DNA from: Primula veris
Taxonomy: Eukaryota > Streptophyta > Magnoliopsida > Ericales > Primulaceae
Direction of reading: 5' to 3'
DNA: 64,000 nt
NCBI GenBank assembly: GCA_963682055.1
Contig: OY821744.1
Coordinates: 22,854,967 to 22,918,966, forward strand
The number at the start of each line of letters is the position of its first letter. Position 1 is the first letter of the stretch. The notes below the pieces were generated by a model. The model was not told the origin of the DNA. It did not search any database and saw nothing but the letters and a program-made list of their open reading frames with translations. Positions 25,976 to 37,413 of the stretch are shown here, piece by piece. The position numbers were made by a program, and so were the translations under genes.

Positions 25976-26548
25976 CGTTTCTTTCTATAGTGACTAAGAG
26001 ATCACATTTTTCGAACTAGTAAATGGGACACATGGTTTTAACCATCCTTTCAAAGATCACCAGATTTGATGATTACGCATTTTAACGTAGTTTTGATTTA
26101 CTAAGAGGCTTCTAATGCAATGAAACAAGTAAATGGAGATATGCTAACATTGTTAAGTGTCTCAATTTTTCTTCTACTTAAGGAGATAATTACAGGTTTA
26201 CAACTAAAAAATTCCAGATAATATTAAAACCAAAAAACCAAAATCCTTCACAGGAAAATGAGATTACCTGAAGATAATAATGCGCATAAATACAACGGCA
26301 TCTAAACCAGAAGATTCAAGCAAATCTTGTTCAGAAGGTTGCCAAGCCCTTTTAACCCATCCAACGGTTGGTAAAAGGCTTTGTATATAAAACTGATTTA
26401 TGTTTTCAGCCTTCCCATTGGCCAATATCCGTGGTATATAAACATCGTATTTACTAGGTTGTTTCCTCAAAACTGAGTACAATGTAAAGAATAAGACACA
26501 AAGCCCAAAATTAATTCCAACGGATGTAAAGAGAGCAGACACGATCAT
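20776..26548 (-). CDS. OSCA/CSC1-like hyperosmolality-gated ion channel, ten coding exons
   Basis: Ten exons join in frame with GT/AG borders: 26268-26548, 25689-25844, 25247-25310, 24738-24947, 24272-24463, 23406-23704, 22653-22929, 21858-22133, 21197-21430, 20776-20937. They give 717 codons including TAA (716 aa), the usual length for plant CSC1-like proteins. Exon 1 begins [20 protein letters not shown], the first membrane segment of the RSN1_TM domain. Exons 2-3 add two more segments ([29 protein letters not shown]). Exons 4-5 encode the cytosolic domain (FTVLVRSIP; a charged, coiled-coil-like Lys/Glu stretch). Exons 6-9 carry the multi-pass DUF221/RSN1_7TM channel region ([41 protein letters not shown]). 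Exon 10 is a hydrophilic tail. OSCA proteins are dimeric, mechanosensitive, calcium-permeable cation channels. The sequence seems closest to the HYP1/OSCA2 side of the family (inference). No lesion seen. Confidence 0.93.
25940..25973. repeat. (TA)n microsatellite in the first coding intron
   Basis: About 17 perfect TA repeats between exons 1 and 2 of the OSCA-like gene. Others: 40613-40637, about 57921-57940 and 63950-63978. Confidence 0.95.
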
Positions 26549-27620
26549 TTCTTTGATTTTTTTTTTTTACAAAACATATGATAAGACGTTAAAAGATCTT
26601 CATTACCAGCACCTCAACTGCGGGAAATAAATGACAATGAATAATTAGGGGAATTCACATAATAAAACGGCACAACAAATGAGATGGAGAAGGAAAACAA
26701 CTACTTTATGATACTTTTCTTCATTGGATATTAACAGTTTCAGCAGGTAGAGAGATGAAATTTTTAAGGTGACCATTCGATACCTAAGAGATAATCAAAA
26801 AACATCTTAAAGACTACCATATACGATTCAAGTTTTCGGGAATACAATGTTTAACTAGTAAACTAGTAAGATGGTTTTATGCCATGGATTTTTTAGAATT
26901 TTGACACTTGTCTGGGGACAGGGCGGACCCAGGGGGTGGCTGGGGGTGGCCGTGCGGCAGCGATTTTCACGTTTTTTTGTTTTATATTATAATTTAAAAA
27001 AGAAAATAGATATATGCATTAATGGTCATACTAATCAAACAAAAAAGTTGTTGGTGCAGTCGTGAAATTGTATTTAATGTAGTGGAAAGTTATGAGTTCA
27101 AATCATGTTACTTGCTTTTTTTCTAAAATTTTATGTTTTTTACCTTAAAATTACCAAATTTCATAAATGACCATTGTATTTTCCCAAACAATATTACTAA
27201 AAAAATTATTTTATTGCCCAATATCCTTTGTTTTAACTTCGTATTTATTTTATACTATGTTAAACATAAAAAAAAATCTTTATTTTTATATTACGCCGTA
27301 TTTATTTTATCTTTTATTCGACATATTTTTTACACCACGGATCCCCTAAAAAAATCATCCTTGTTCCGCTACATACTGGGGTGGTAATAGAATGAGTATG
27401 TACTGAAAGTTGTCTTTTTAGTTGAGGATTTGAATTCCATAGGGTTTCAAATACGAAGAATAAAATAGATAAATGATTACAATTAAAAAAAAAATGGAGT
27501 TAAAACTCACCTAATCAAAGACTTAGTTGGCCAGAGAACTATATTCTCCTTCTCTCTTCTCTAATCCTTTTTGGCTCTTCTCTTTGCTACCTTTCGCTGG
27601 GAAATTTAACCATTGGCTCC
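26549..27620 (-). other. Probable 5' UTR exon and leader intron of the OSCA-like gene
   Basis: On the minus strand, pyrimidine/purine-rich leader-like sequence (about 27600-27511) ends TGATTAG|GTGAGTTTT, a good 5' splice site at 27510/27511. Acceptors of the form ...AG lie between about 26550 and 26640, upstream of the ATG at 26548. A leader intron of about 0.9 kb is therefore likely. A hAT-like element occupies much of it. Confidence 0.5.
26925..27364. mobile_element. hAT-like non-autonomous element in the leader intron
   Basis: The left end CAGGGCGGACCCAGGGGGTGG and the right end CTTGTTCCGCTACATA (reverse complement contains AGCGGAACAAGG) are imperfect inverted ends of the CAGGGGCGGA type. 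CTGGGG occurs directly before the left end and after the right end, consistent with a degraded TSD. No transposase frame. Confidence 0.5.
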
Positions 27621-28895
27621 TAAATATTAGGTTGAATTACAATCAGAGGTTCTTCTAGTTCTGAAATTAGTTCTAGCTGCTACCCTTATATTTCACTTGT
27701 TGGTGTTGAGTTTATTGTATTGCCCGATATCAATTAAATATTTATTTTATATTTATCGCCTTCTTTTAAAAAATAATTATTTTCAGTTTGGATAAAACGA
27801 TTATTGTTCTTATCATTGTCAGTTCAATATCATTGTCTTCATTGAAACTCGTAACGGTACGGAAAAAACATTGGAGTAGGTTCCGACAACGACTCTGATG
27901 TTAATAAGTTTAGGAAGTTTTATTTCTTTCATAATATTTTCCTAATTTCATATTTACATCATGATAAGAGTCAAAAATATATCAACACGAATTTCAGTTA
28001 TAGAATATTGGTTTAGTCAGAAAGAGATACAATAATTTATTAGTAAGTCAATGAGTGGTTTTTCTTTTGGTCATATATAGTACTGAAATAAAAATTCTAA
28101 TAGCACATTCAATAAGTATTTTGGTATCACATTAGTGTCCGAATATAGAGAAGTAATACTTTTAAGAGCTACAATGCTCACTTTACCAATGCCACATCAT
28201 AACTCTTTTAGTGTCAGACTACATCTTCTATTTTAACCGTAACAAATGATATAACAACTCATGTGATTTTAGTTTGACTTAAATATTTAGATGGCCCATT
28301 ATTCATTTAATTGTATTCACCAAAAAAAACAACGTTACATAAGAAAAATTATAAAATATATCAAATACATTATAAATATTATAAATATAGATACTAATAG
28401 TTGAAGTTAAAATGACCAGTGTAGCATTTTAAAGTACTTTTAATTTAACAAATCTGTAAGTTAAATGTAACTTTATTGTTTAGGCGGCGTCTTATAGATA
28501 CCAAAAAATATAGAGATCATTGTAGATGCTCTAACCTCAGTATAAGCAGCACCAAAGATTAATTGATAAGATTTTCTTCATAGCGAACTATTATTATTTA
28601 GTTCATGTAACGTGGATACCATCATTATTAAAATTAGAAGTGTATGAACCGGATAGAGTTTTCTGAAAAATAAGGAAACTAATGAAATAATGAATGGGGC
28701 ATTCGTGTGTTTATAAGACACAACGGCTAGTCAAATGTAAAGTCTCTTGGAAGAGTAGTTGTTATTACTTAATATTAGAATTGATAAAATACATATTCAT
28801 TTTCATTCAGTGTAAATCTTGTCTATGTTCGTTCGTGTTCCTTTAATAACAAATGATCAATAAACGTATTTGACAAACTGAACACGATCGAGTTT
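27621..28895. other. Intergenic DNA upstream of the OSCA-like gene
   Basis: AT-rich, no open frame of note. It includes the promoter side of the OSCA-like gene and the small MITE at 28162-28534. Confidence 0.5.
28162..28534. mobile_element. MITE with GAGCATCTACAATG-type ends
   Basis: Left TTTAAGAGCTACAATGCTC and the reverse complement of the right end (TTAGAGCATCTACAATGATC) are imperfect inverted ends. About 370 bases, non-coding. The GAGCATCTACAATG motif is common at plant MITE ends. TSD not resolved. Confidence 0.5.
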
Positions 28896-30589
28896 CACTA
28901 TAAGATAATTGACATTTTGCAATAGAAATTTCTATTTGTATTTAAGCAATTTTGTTGCTGATCGTTGATCGTCAACAAATTAGCAACATAAACGCTATGA
29001 TATTGTTTGGCTTGTGGCTGATTTTTAGTAACACACCTGTTGTTACTAATATCAGTAAGCAACATAATTGTAACAAGGTTATTCTTTTGCTACTTGTATG
29101 TATAACGTAACACATTTTGCAACACGTCTGTAACACATAAATATTGTTGCAAATCTGTTATAATTTTTCAGCCATATTATTTTATGATACAGCTACTTGT
29201 AGCTACTTGGTCGGTATTGTGTTGCTATTTTTTAAAATTTCTTTATATAAAAGTTTATGATGTGTTGCTATATTGTTACTAATATGTTGCTACATTCTTT
29301 TGTTGTAAAAAAATTGTTACTAATTGTTAGAAATTAATACACTCATTTCAATATAATATATTATATATTAATAATTACAACATTTATATTTATGATTTTC
29401 AAACAAAAACTAATCAAAACACAACATCATTAAATCAATTCATTATAACATGATGCAATGATGCAATATTACAAACTAAAACACATTGTAGCTTAATCTA
29501 CATAATCCTAAAACCAATTAAAAGTCGGTGTTCTCATTTTATACACCTATCGAAAAGTCATTGTTTTCAGACACCTATTGATAGTCTCTACAATCTCAAA
29601 ATTAACATAATACCCAGAAAATAAACTCATCACCACTGCCACTTTAATCACCACCAACGTTATCCTAATCATCAGGATCGTTGAGGTCATCCTCTGCCAT
29701 GTCTTCAATCCCGACCTTGTCATCCAAAATGCTGTCTTTATTAAGATTACATACCTCACTTCGCAAAATGACGGTTAGACTCACCAATAAGTTCTGCATC
29801 TCGAGAAGTGTTCCTTTCATAAAGACACATCCTCGATTTGACTGCTTTCCCAATACGTCTCCCGACGTTCTCATCATTTTGCAACCCAAATTCAGTTTAT
29901 GCTCCTTTGATAAAGTATTAAAGCATACTAATAGAAATATGTTGCGGTAGTGCAAACTTGATGCACCTCGATTCGAGTTGTTGGCAAGGATAGATGAGCT
30001 ATGTGATCATAAGTCGTAGATGGTGCCTTACTTGTTCATACCAGTAACTATCTCCATAAATATCACATCATCATTGGGAACAGCAGATTCGTCCGAATGA
30101 AATATTTCTACAAGACAACAGTCGGCTAGATGAGCATAAAGTTAGTATAGATAAAATTACGGTGATGAACTAGGCCAAAATAGCAAATATTACAAATAAC
30201 CAACCTAAAGAGCTGAATTCATTTATAAATTAAGATAAAATAAGGAAAAACAACTAACAATGTTTTGAGAGGGTAAACATAGAGACATAGCTTGGACCAA
30301 GCTAAACAGCTTGTTAAGAGACACTCTAGGAAGCTCGAGAGTGTGGTAAACCTTGTAGAAATAGCACCAGTAAGAAAACCGATCAAAAGACAGTAAGATC
30401 TCAGAACTTGGGCTTTTGATAGAAGAGTTAGAGAAAATATTCAAAAAAAAAAGACATATAAAGCTTCTTAGCAAATAGTTTATCGTCTTCTGCCCTAATT
30501 GATTAAGTAACCAGCTAGAGTACCAAATATAGAAGAAATAGCAGTACGCCAGTAGGCCCAGTACTTGTTCAGTAACCAACTAGAGAAGA

Positions 30590-31376
30590 TGATGTGCATC
30601 ATGTAGCATTCGATTATGAATCTAAGCTCAATATTCCTCATGTGGGTCCGGTTACTCGGTCAAAATCTAAGAAGCTCAAAATTGGTAATGAAGTGCTTAT
30701 GACAAAGGAATTAACTCATTTGATAGCTTTGAGCAGCAACTTTGCCGATACATCGAATTTTGGCTATTTCAAGGAGTGCATTAATTCGATGCATGAATCT
30801 GCACATTCAATGATTCTAATCTGCCAAGGGGGTGTAATCTAAGCATTTGACATTGTTGGTGCATGCTTATGGACGTGGATAGGCTTATATTAAGTGTATC
30901 TAGTGGTCAAAGTCCATACTTAATGATATAGATAAGTGTAAAAGGTTTTTTATGAATGTATCTAACTAGATTCAAGTAATCTAAGTTGTAGATCTTATCC
31001 TGTCATTAGGGTGACGTTTTTGGCTCTATATAAAGCCATATGTATCAAGTTATAAAGACACTTGAATGATATAAAGAATTAAACTTTTTGCTTGTTTATC
31101 CTTTTCTCTTATCTTGCAATTTGTGGAATTCAGATTGTTAGTGGCGAGTTAAACCCCGATTCTTATCACTCCCCTTCTTATCTCTCCGGAGTGTGGTGAA
31201 TCATCCTAACGGAACTTGTTTGTGGCGCCTTTGGGCTTATCAAGCTTGTTTCATTAGAATCTCAACCCATCTTGTTTGTGGCGCCTTCGGCTTATCAAAC
31301 ACGAAGAGTTGGTTTCTCTATTGAGATCTCCTAAAATTCAGCGACTTACCGACATCTTAGCATCCCGGGCACATCA
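30590..31376 (+). repeat. 5' LTR of the young gypsy element
   Basis: 787 bases with 8-base terminal inverted repeats TGATGTGC/GCACATCA. TATA box TATATAAA at 31027-31034. The first 253 bases carry an 83-codon copy of the pol C terminus, because the polyprotein gene overlaps the 3' LTR; as there is no upstream reading frame it is not expected to be translated as part of pol here. Confidence 0.97.
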
Positions 31377-31378
31377 TA

Positions 31379-31390
31379 TTGGTATCAGAG
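31379..31390 (+). other. Primer-binding site, tRNA-iMet type
   Basis: TTGGTATCAGAG begins two bases after the end of the 5' LTR and matches the 3' end complement of plant initiator methionine tRNA. It fixes the LTR boundary and element orientation. Confidence 0.93.
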
Positions 31391-31395
31391 CAAGG

Positions 31396-34300
31396 ATGTC
31401 GACCAGGTCACACCAGTCTAATGAAAACGAAGGTCGAATTCCAAGAGGCCTGACGCTCGACCAAGCCAAAATCTATCGGCTTGAGCGCCAAATCGAGGCC
31501 ATGCAAGCGGAGATGACGGAGATGCGTCTCCAAAACCAACAAAACCAACCACCATCTGAGCAAGACAATCAAGGTCACCGTAGTGACTTGAGTGATTATG
31601 CCGACGAAGAATATGAAGGGACACCGCGACATCGCCAAAGGCATTATGACAATACCGGACGTAACATGAACATCAAGATGCCTCCATTCAAGGGTAATAG
31701 CTCGCCCGAAGATTACCTCGAGTGGGAACAGCGTGTTGAAAAGCTTTTTGAGTACCACGACGTACCCGAGGAGAGGAAAGTTCGCTTGGCTGCACTTGAG
31801 TTTACCGAATATGCTCATTTGTGGTGGGAGAATTTGAAAGGACAGAGGCGTCAGGATGAAGAGGAGGAAGTCCGAGGTTGGAGGATCATGAAACGGCTTA
31901 TGCAACGTCGTTTCGTACCGGAGTACTACCGCCAAGAGTTGTACCTACATTTACAATCTCTTCGGCAAGAAGCTATGAGCGTAGAGGAATATGTTAAGAA
32001 TTTTGAAACTGCGAAGATGAGGTGTAACCTTCAAGAGCCGCAAGAGCAAACCATCGCTCGGTTCTTACGGGGTCTCAATGATGACATTGCGGATACCGTG
32101 GAATTGCAACCATTTGTTTTCTTGGAGGACGTAATTAAATTGGCGTTGAAAGTGGAGCGTCAAAGAAAACGAAAGGTCACCACCCGGCCATACTCCGCTC
32201 GGCCAAGTGGGGGAAAATACACAAACAACGCTATGACTGAAGGAAAGACTGTCTCGACCACCAACCGGGTCGGACGGGGTGAGATGGGGAAAGCGCCAAT
32301 GGTACACCAAAAAATGATGAGGTTCCAAAGCCTAACCCGAGGCATCGGGACTTGAAATGTTTTCGTTGTCAAGGACATGGTCATATCGCTTCGGAATGTC
32401 CAAATCGGAAAGTTATGATTATCCGAGAATCTGAAATTGAGAGCGAAGAAGAAGTCGAGGAGGAAGTTCAAAAGTACGATGAGGATTCTTTAGATGTGGC
32501 TGAAAATGGAGAGGTCCTAGTTGTTCGGCGCGTTCTTAACGTACAGCCCGTCACTACCGATGAACAACGAGAGAACATATTTCACACTCGATGCAAAGTG
32601 AGTGAAAAGGTGTGCGAGGTTATCATCGATGGAGGAAGTTGTACAAACGTAGCATCCACTACGCTGGTGGAGAAATTGGGATTGGCCAAGATGAAGCATC
32701 CTAGCCCATACAAACTGCGTTGGCTTAACGAGGTGGGTGATATTCGGGTCTCCGAGCAAGTAAAGGTTCCTTTCACTATTGGCCGGTACACCGACGAAGT
32801 TCTTTGTGACGTTGTACCTATGAGTGCTAGTCATTTACTCTTAGGCCGACCATGGCAGTATGACCGGAGGGTGGTTCATGACGGATTCAAGAATACTTAT
32901 TCATTTGAAAAGGATGGGAGGAAGCATCTCTTGCGCCACTCACACCGGCGCAAATTCGAAATGATATTTTAGGCAAGACGAAGCGGGAAAATCTGGTTGT
33001 TAGTCGCAGAGAAGTCGAGCGAGTCTTGAGTACCAAGGATCAGATTTTTGTGTTGCTCATGCGGGAAATTATGCTTACCGACAAGTCCTCACTCCCACCG
33101 CAAGTTGTAAAACTTTTGGAGGAATTCGAGGATGTGTTTCCCGAGGAATTACCACCTGGTTTGCCACCGATTCGGGGAATCGAACATCAAATCGATCTCA
33201 TTCCCGGTGCTGTTTTACCTAACCGACCAGCCTATCGTTGTAATCCCGAGGAAGCCAAAGAACTGCATCGCCAAGTGTCAGAGTTGATAGAGCGGGGGTA
33301 CGTTCGGGAATCGATGAGTCCTTGTTCGGTTTCGGCATTACTCGTACCGAAGAAGGATGGTAGCATGCGTATGTGTGTTGATAGTCGGGCTATCAACAAA
33401 ATTACTGTAAAGTATCGCTATCCAATACCACGCCTTGATGATATGCTCGACGAATTGTATGGTTCAATATATTTTTTCAAAAGTTGATCTTAAAAGTGGA
33501 TACCATCAAATCCGTATGAAAGAAGGTGACGAATGGAAGACCGCTTTCAAAACGAAGCAAGGGTTGTTTGAATGGCTGGTTATGCCATTCGGTTTGTCAA
33601 ATGCACCGAGAACCTTTATGCGTTTGATGAATCATGCCTTACGAAAGTTTATTGGGCAGTTTGTTGTTGTTTATTTCGACGACATACTTATCTATAGCAA
33701 GTCCTTTACCGAACATTTGGAGCATCTACGACTGGTCCTTGACGTTCTACGTCGAGAGAAGCTTTTTGGGAATTTGAAGAAATCTGACTTTTGCCAAGAC
33801 CGAGTCGTCTTTCTCGGTTTTGTGGTTTCAGAAAGGGGTGTTGAAGTTGATGAGGAGAAAGTAAAAGCAATCAAGGAATGGCCTGAACCGACTAGTGTTT
33901 CGGAGGTTCGAAGTTTTCATGGATTAGCATCATTTTATAGACATTTTGTGAAAAACTTTAGCACTTTGATAGCCCCTCTGACTGAGTGTACTAAAGTTAA
34001 TGGTGCGTTTAAATTTGATAAGGCTGCTCGTAAGAGTTTTGAGATAGTAAAGGAGAAATTATGCTCGGCTCCAATTTTGGCTCTGCCCGACTTTTCGAAA
34101 CCTTTCGAAATCGAGTGTGATGCATCCGGGGTAGGCGTAGGGGCTGTCCTTATACAAGACAAGCGACCAATTGCTTATTTTAGTGAGAAGTTGGGTGGCT
34201 CTCGACTCAACTATTCCACCTACGACAAGGAGTTTTATTCCTTGATACGAGCCTTGGAAGTATGGCAGCATTATTTTCTTCCAAAGGAATTTGTAATACA

Positions 34301-35993
34301 CACCGACCACGAGTCTTTAAAATATTTAAAGGGACAAGCAAAACTGAACCGAAGACATGCGAAGTGGGTCGAGTTTATGGAAGTATTTCCATATGTTATC
34401 AAATTCAAGAAAAGAAATTCGAATGTTGTTGCCGATGCTCTTTCTCGAAGACATGCTCTTATATCGATGATGAGTGCGAACTTGCTTGGGTTCGAACTCA
34501 TCAAGGATCAGTACTCAGAAGATCCAAATTTGTCCTCTATCTATTCGGCATGTGAGAAAGAGGCCGTGAATGGGTTCTATCGCCACGAGGGATATCTCTT
34601 TCGGATGGGAAAGCTTGTAATTCCGAATTGTTCGGTTCGGGAATTGTTAGTTCGAGAGGCTCATAGTGGTGGTCTGGCAGGACACTTTGGGGAAAAGAAG
34701 ACCTTGGAAATGGTCAAAGAACATTTTTATTGGCCTGCTATGATTAGAGACGTACATCGGGTTGTTGAGAAATGTGTAGTTTGTAAAAAGTCCAAGAGCA
34801 AAGAAGCAAATCAAGGGTTATACATGCCATTACCCGTACCAAATCAACCTTGGGTTGATGTGAGTATGGATTTCGTATTGGGATTACCAAAAACACAGCG
34901 GGGTATGGATTCGATCTTTGTGGTAGTCGATCGTTTTTCAAAAATGGCTCATTTCATCCCGTGTCACAAGACGGACGATGCATCACATATTGCGGACTTG
35001 TTCTTTCGAGAAGTTGTGAAACTACATGGTATTCCAAAAACAATCGTGTCGGATCGAGATGTCAAGTTCTTGAGTTACTTTTGGAAGACGTTGTAGAAGA
35101 AATTGGGTACTAAACTTCTATTTAGTACAGCATGTCATCCGCAAACCGATGGACAGACCGAGGTAGTAAACCGAACTTTGTCTACTTTACTTCGAAGTCT
35201 TATTGGTAAAAATCTGAAATCATGGGATGGGGCTCTAGCAATGGCCGAGTTTGCTTATAATCGTAGTGTGCATAGGGTTACGAAACTCAGCCCTTTTGAG
35301 ATTGTTTATGGTTTTAATCCTATTACACCTTTGGATTTATCCCCGTTACCTATCAGCGAGAGGATTAGTATGGATGGAGAAAAGAAAGCCGAGTTGGTTA
35401 AAGAGATACATAAGAAGGTGAAAGAACGGATTGAGAAACAAAATGAAATCAATGAGCGAGTGACGAATAAAAGTCGAAAACATGTTGTTTTCGAACCAAG
35501 CGATCTAGTTTGGGTGCATTTGAAGAAGGAGCGGTTTCCAAACCTGCGGAAATCAAAACTTATGCCAAGGGCCGATGGTCCTTTTCGGGTATTGTCTAAA
35601 GTCAACGATAACGCATATAAGATTGAACTACCTGAAGGTTACCAAGGATCAAACACTTTCAATGTTCGGGATTTGACTTCATACATTGAAGACGATGAAA
35701 ATATGGATTTGAGGGCAAATCCTAATCAACCCAGAGGAGATGATGTGCATCATGTAGCATTCGATTATGAATCTAAACTCAATATTCCTCATATGGGTCC
35801 GGTTACTCAGTCAAAATCTAAGAAGCTCAAAATTGGTAATGAAGTGCTTATGACAAAGGAATTAACTCATTTGATAGCTTTGAGCAGCAACTTTGCCGAT
35901 ACATCGAATTTTGGCTATTTCAAGGAGTGCATTAATTCGATGCATGAATCTGCACATTCAATGATTCTAATCTGCCAAGGGGGTGTAATCTAA
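31396..35993 (+). pseudogene. Ty3/gypsy gag-pol polyprotein, interrupted by four lesions
   Basis: ATG 31396 (MSTRSHQSNENEG) lies shortly after the primer-binding site. Order: gag with a LWWENLKGQRR core; zinc knuckle CFRCQGHGHIASEC; aspartic protease IIDGGSC; reverse transcriptase with LVPKKDGSMRMCVDSRAIN and [12 protein letters not shown] (33672-33683 = YFDD); RNase H ([16 protein letters not shown]); integrase HHCC zinc domain; core with VVDRFSK, SDRD and DGQTEVVNR (Asp, Asp, Glu all present). Lesions: one base short in the A-run 32309-32314; one base missing near 32933; one extra T in the run 33472-33477; and TAG at 35094-35096 in place of a Trp-type codon. Outside these, all catalytic motifs are intact. 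The final 84 codons lie in the 3' LTR. It is a pseudogene as written; see findings on sequencing error. Confidence 0.93.
35733..35740 (+). other. Polypurine tract of the young gypsy element
   Basis: AGAGGAGA lies immediately upstream of the 3' LTR. It is also part of the polyprotein coding sequence, because the open frame runs through into the LTR. Confidence 0.75.
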
Positions 35994-36527
35994 GCATTTG
36001 ACATTGTTGGTGCATGCTTATGGACGTGGATAGGCTTATATTAAGTGTATCTAGTGGTCAAAGTCCATACTTAATGATATAGATAAGTGTAAAAGGTTTT
36101 TTATGAATGTATCTAACTAGATTCAAGTAATCTAAGTTGTAGATCTTATCCTGTCATTAGGGTGACGTTTTTGGCTCTATATAAAGCCATATGTATCAAG
36201 TTATAAAGACACTTGAATGATATAAAGAATTAAGCTTTTTGCTTGTTTATCCTTTTCTCTTATCTTGCAATTTGTGGAATTCAGATTGTTAGTGGCGAGT
36301 TAAACCCCGATTCTTATCACTCCCCTTCTTATCTCTCCGGAGTGTGGTGAATCATCCTAACGGAACTTGTTTGTGGCGCCTTTGGGCTTATCAAGCTTGT
36401 TTCATTAGAATCTCAACCCATCTTGTTTGTGGCGCCTTCGGCTTATCAAACACGAAGAGTTGGTTTCTCTATTGAGATCTCCTAAAATTCAGCGACTTAC
36501 TGACATCTTAGCATCCCGGGCACATCA
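35741..36527 (+). repeat. 3' LTR of the young gypsy element
   Basis: 787 bases, identical to the 5' LTR except for five transitions. Its first 253 bases encode the last 84 residues and the stop of the polyprotein. TATATAAA at 36178-36185. Confidence 0.97.
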
Positions 36528-36605
36528 GAAGCAAAAGTTACTTTGTTTGCAATGATATAATGTTTTTTTCAGTAACCATTGTTCAAGGATGCATTTTAAT
36601 AAATA

Positions 36606-36704
36606 CTCCCTTCTTCTTAACACAAGTAGGTGATCTATTTCCTGAATTTATGAATATTTCTGAGGAATATTAAAATTTAATTGATCACTTATTTTGGGAT
36701 GGAG
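36606..36704. mobile_element. Stowaway-like MITE (Tc1/mariner)
   Basis: 99 bases beginning CTCCCTTCTTCTTAACACAAG and ending as the inverse (CACTTATTTTGGGATGGAG), flanked on both sides by TA. Terminal sequence and TA target site fit the Stowaway family. Confidence 0.75.
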
Positions 36705-37100
36705 TATATAGCCACTAAGGGAAAACTCAATTTTTGAATAGAACTTCTAATATGATTTTTTTTTATAGGATTTGTATTTTAATATTTTTCTTCGATTTTA
36801 CATTGTTACTTAAAGATGTATGATATTATAATATGTGTTTTTATCTTTCTCTTAGTATAGATGGTAGTATACATCATCTATTTGTGCAGACTAGCTGATA
36901 AACGTTTGACCTTTCCATGAAACTGTTTCTCTGTAACTATAAAACATTAGTTTCTTCACAAGTGAACTAACAATTAAATTTTGAAATGTTGTCGATTGCG
37001 AGGGTATATATATATAGTAGATGTTCTACTCATGTTTATGGTGAAAATCTCAGAGGCATTTCTAAATGATAACAAATGTGCGGAAAAAAAACCCTTATCT

Positions 37101-37229
37101 TTGGGAGCAGCAGATTCGTCCAAATGAAATATTTCTACAAGACAACAGTCGCCTAATTCGTCCGTAGATGGTGCCAGTTCGAAAATGAAATATTTCTACA
37201 AGACAGCAGTCGGCTAGATGAGCATAAAC
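37101..37229 (+). repeat. Two shuffled partial copies of 30074-30140
   Basis: The stretch TTGGGAACAGCAGATTCGTC...GAGCATAAA at 30074-30140 recurs in two pieces: 37101-37155 and 37183-37229. They are separated by a bit (CGTAGATGGTGCC) that matches 30016-30028. These are near-identical scrambled copies inside the CACTA region on the far side of the gypsy insertion. Confidence 0.8.
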
Positions 37230-37233
37230 TTGT

Positions 37234-37413
37234 TTGATGTAAATTCACATTACAAGCATTAAATTAAAATTATGTTTGCCTGATATCAACCGTTAACAGA
37301 CCATTAAACGAACAATAAATAGATTGATGTAAATTCATATTACAAGCATTAAATTAAAATTATGTTTGCCTGATATCAACCGTTAACAGACCATTAAACG
37401 AACAATAAATAGA
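37234..37413 (+). repeat. 90-base tandem duplication
   Basis: Two adjacent copies (37234-37323, 37324-37413) starting TTGATGTAAATTCA, with about one mismatch between them. Confidence 0.9.

Larger units (their letters stand above)
30590..36527 (+). mobile_element. Young Ty3/gypsy LTR retrotransposon
   Basis: Two 787-base LTRs, each TGATGTGC...GCACATCA, flank a 4.36 kb interior with gag, protease, reverse transcriptase, RNase H and integrase in gypsy order. Flanks are GAAGA and GAAGC, a one-mismatch 5-base TSD. The LTRs differ at five positions, all transitions (0.64%). At a commonly used plant rate of 1.3e-8 per site per year this is about 0.25 million years. The C terminus (PEGYQGSNTFNVRDLTSYI, no chromodomain seen) and the coding overlap with the LTR are compatible with a CRM-like chromovirus lineage, but that assignment is tentative. 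Confidence 0.95.

Noticed and set aside
27060..27115. tRNA-like B box (GAGTTCAAATC) near 27096
   Set aside because: No cloverleaf, no A box at the right distance, and it lies inside the hAT-like element.
30594..30842. Separate 83-codon gene upstream of the gypsy gag
   Set aside because: It is the 5' LTR copy of the polyprotein tail and has no upstream coding sequence of its own.
31276..31395. Upstream ATG extension of gypsy gag into the 5' LTR
   Set aside because: The frame is open, but the region covers the LTR end and the PBS. The ATG at 31396 just after the PBS is the usual gag start position.
31408..31935. 175-codon minus-strand frame opposite gypsy gag
   Set aside because: Shadow of the plus-strand gag coding sequence.
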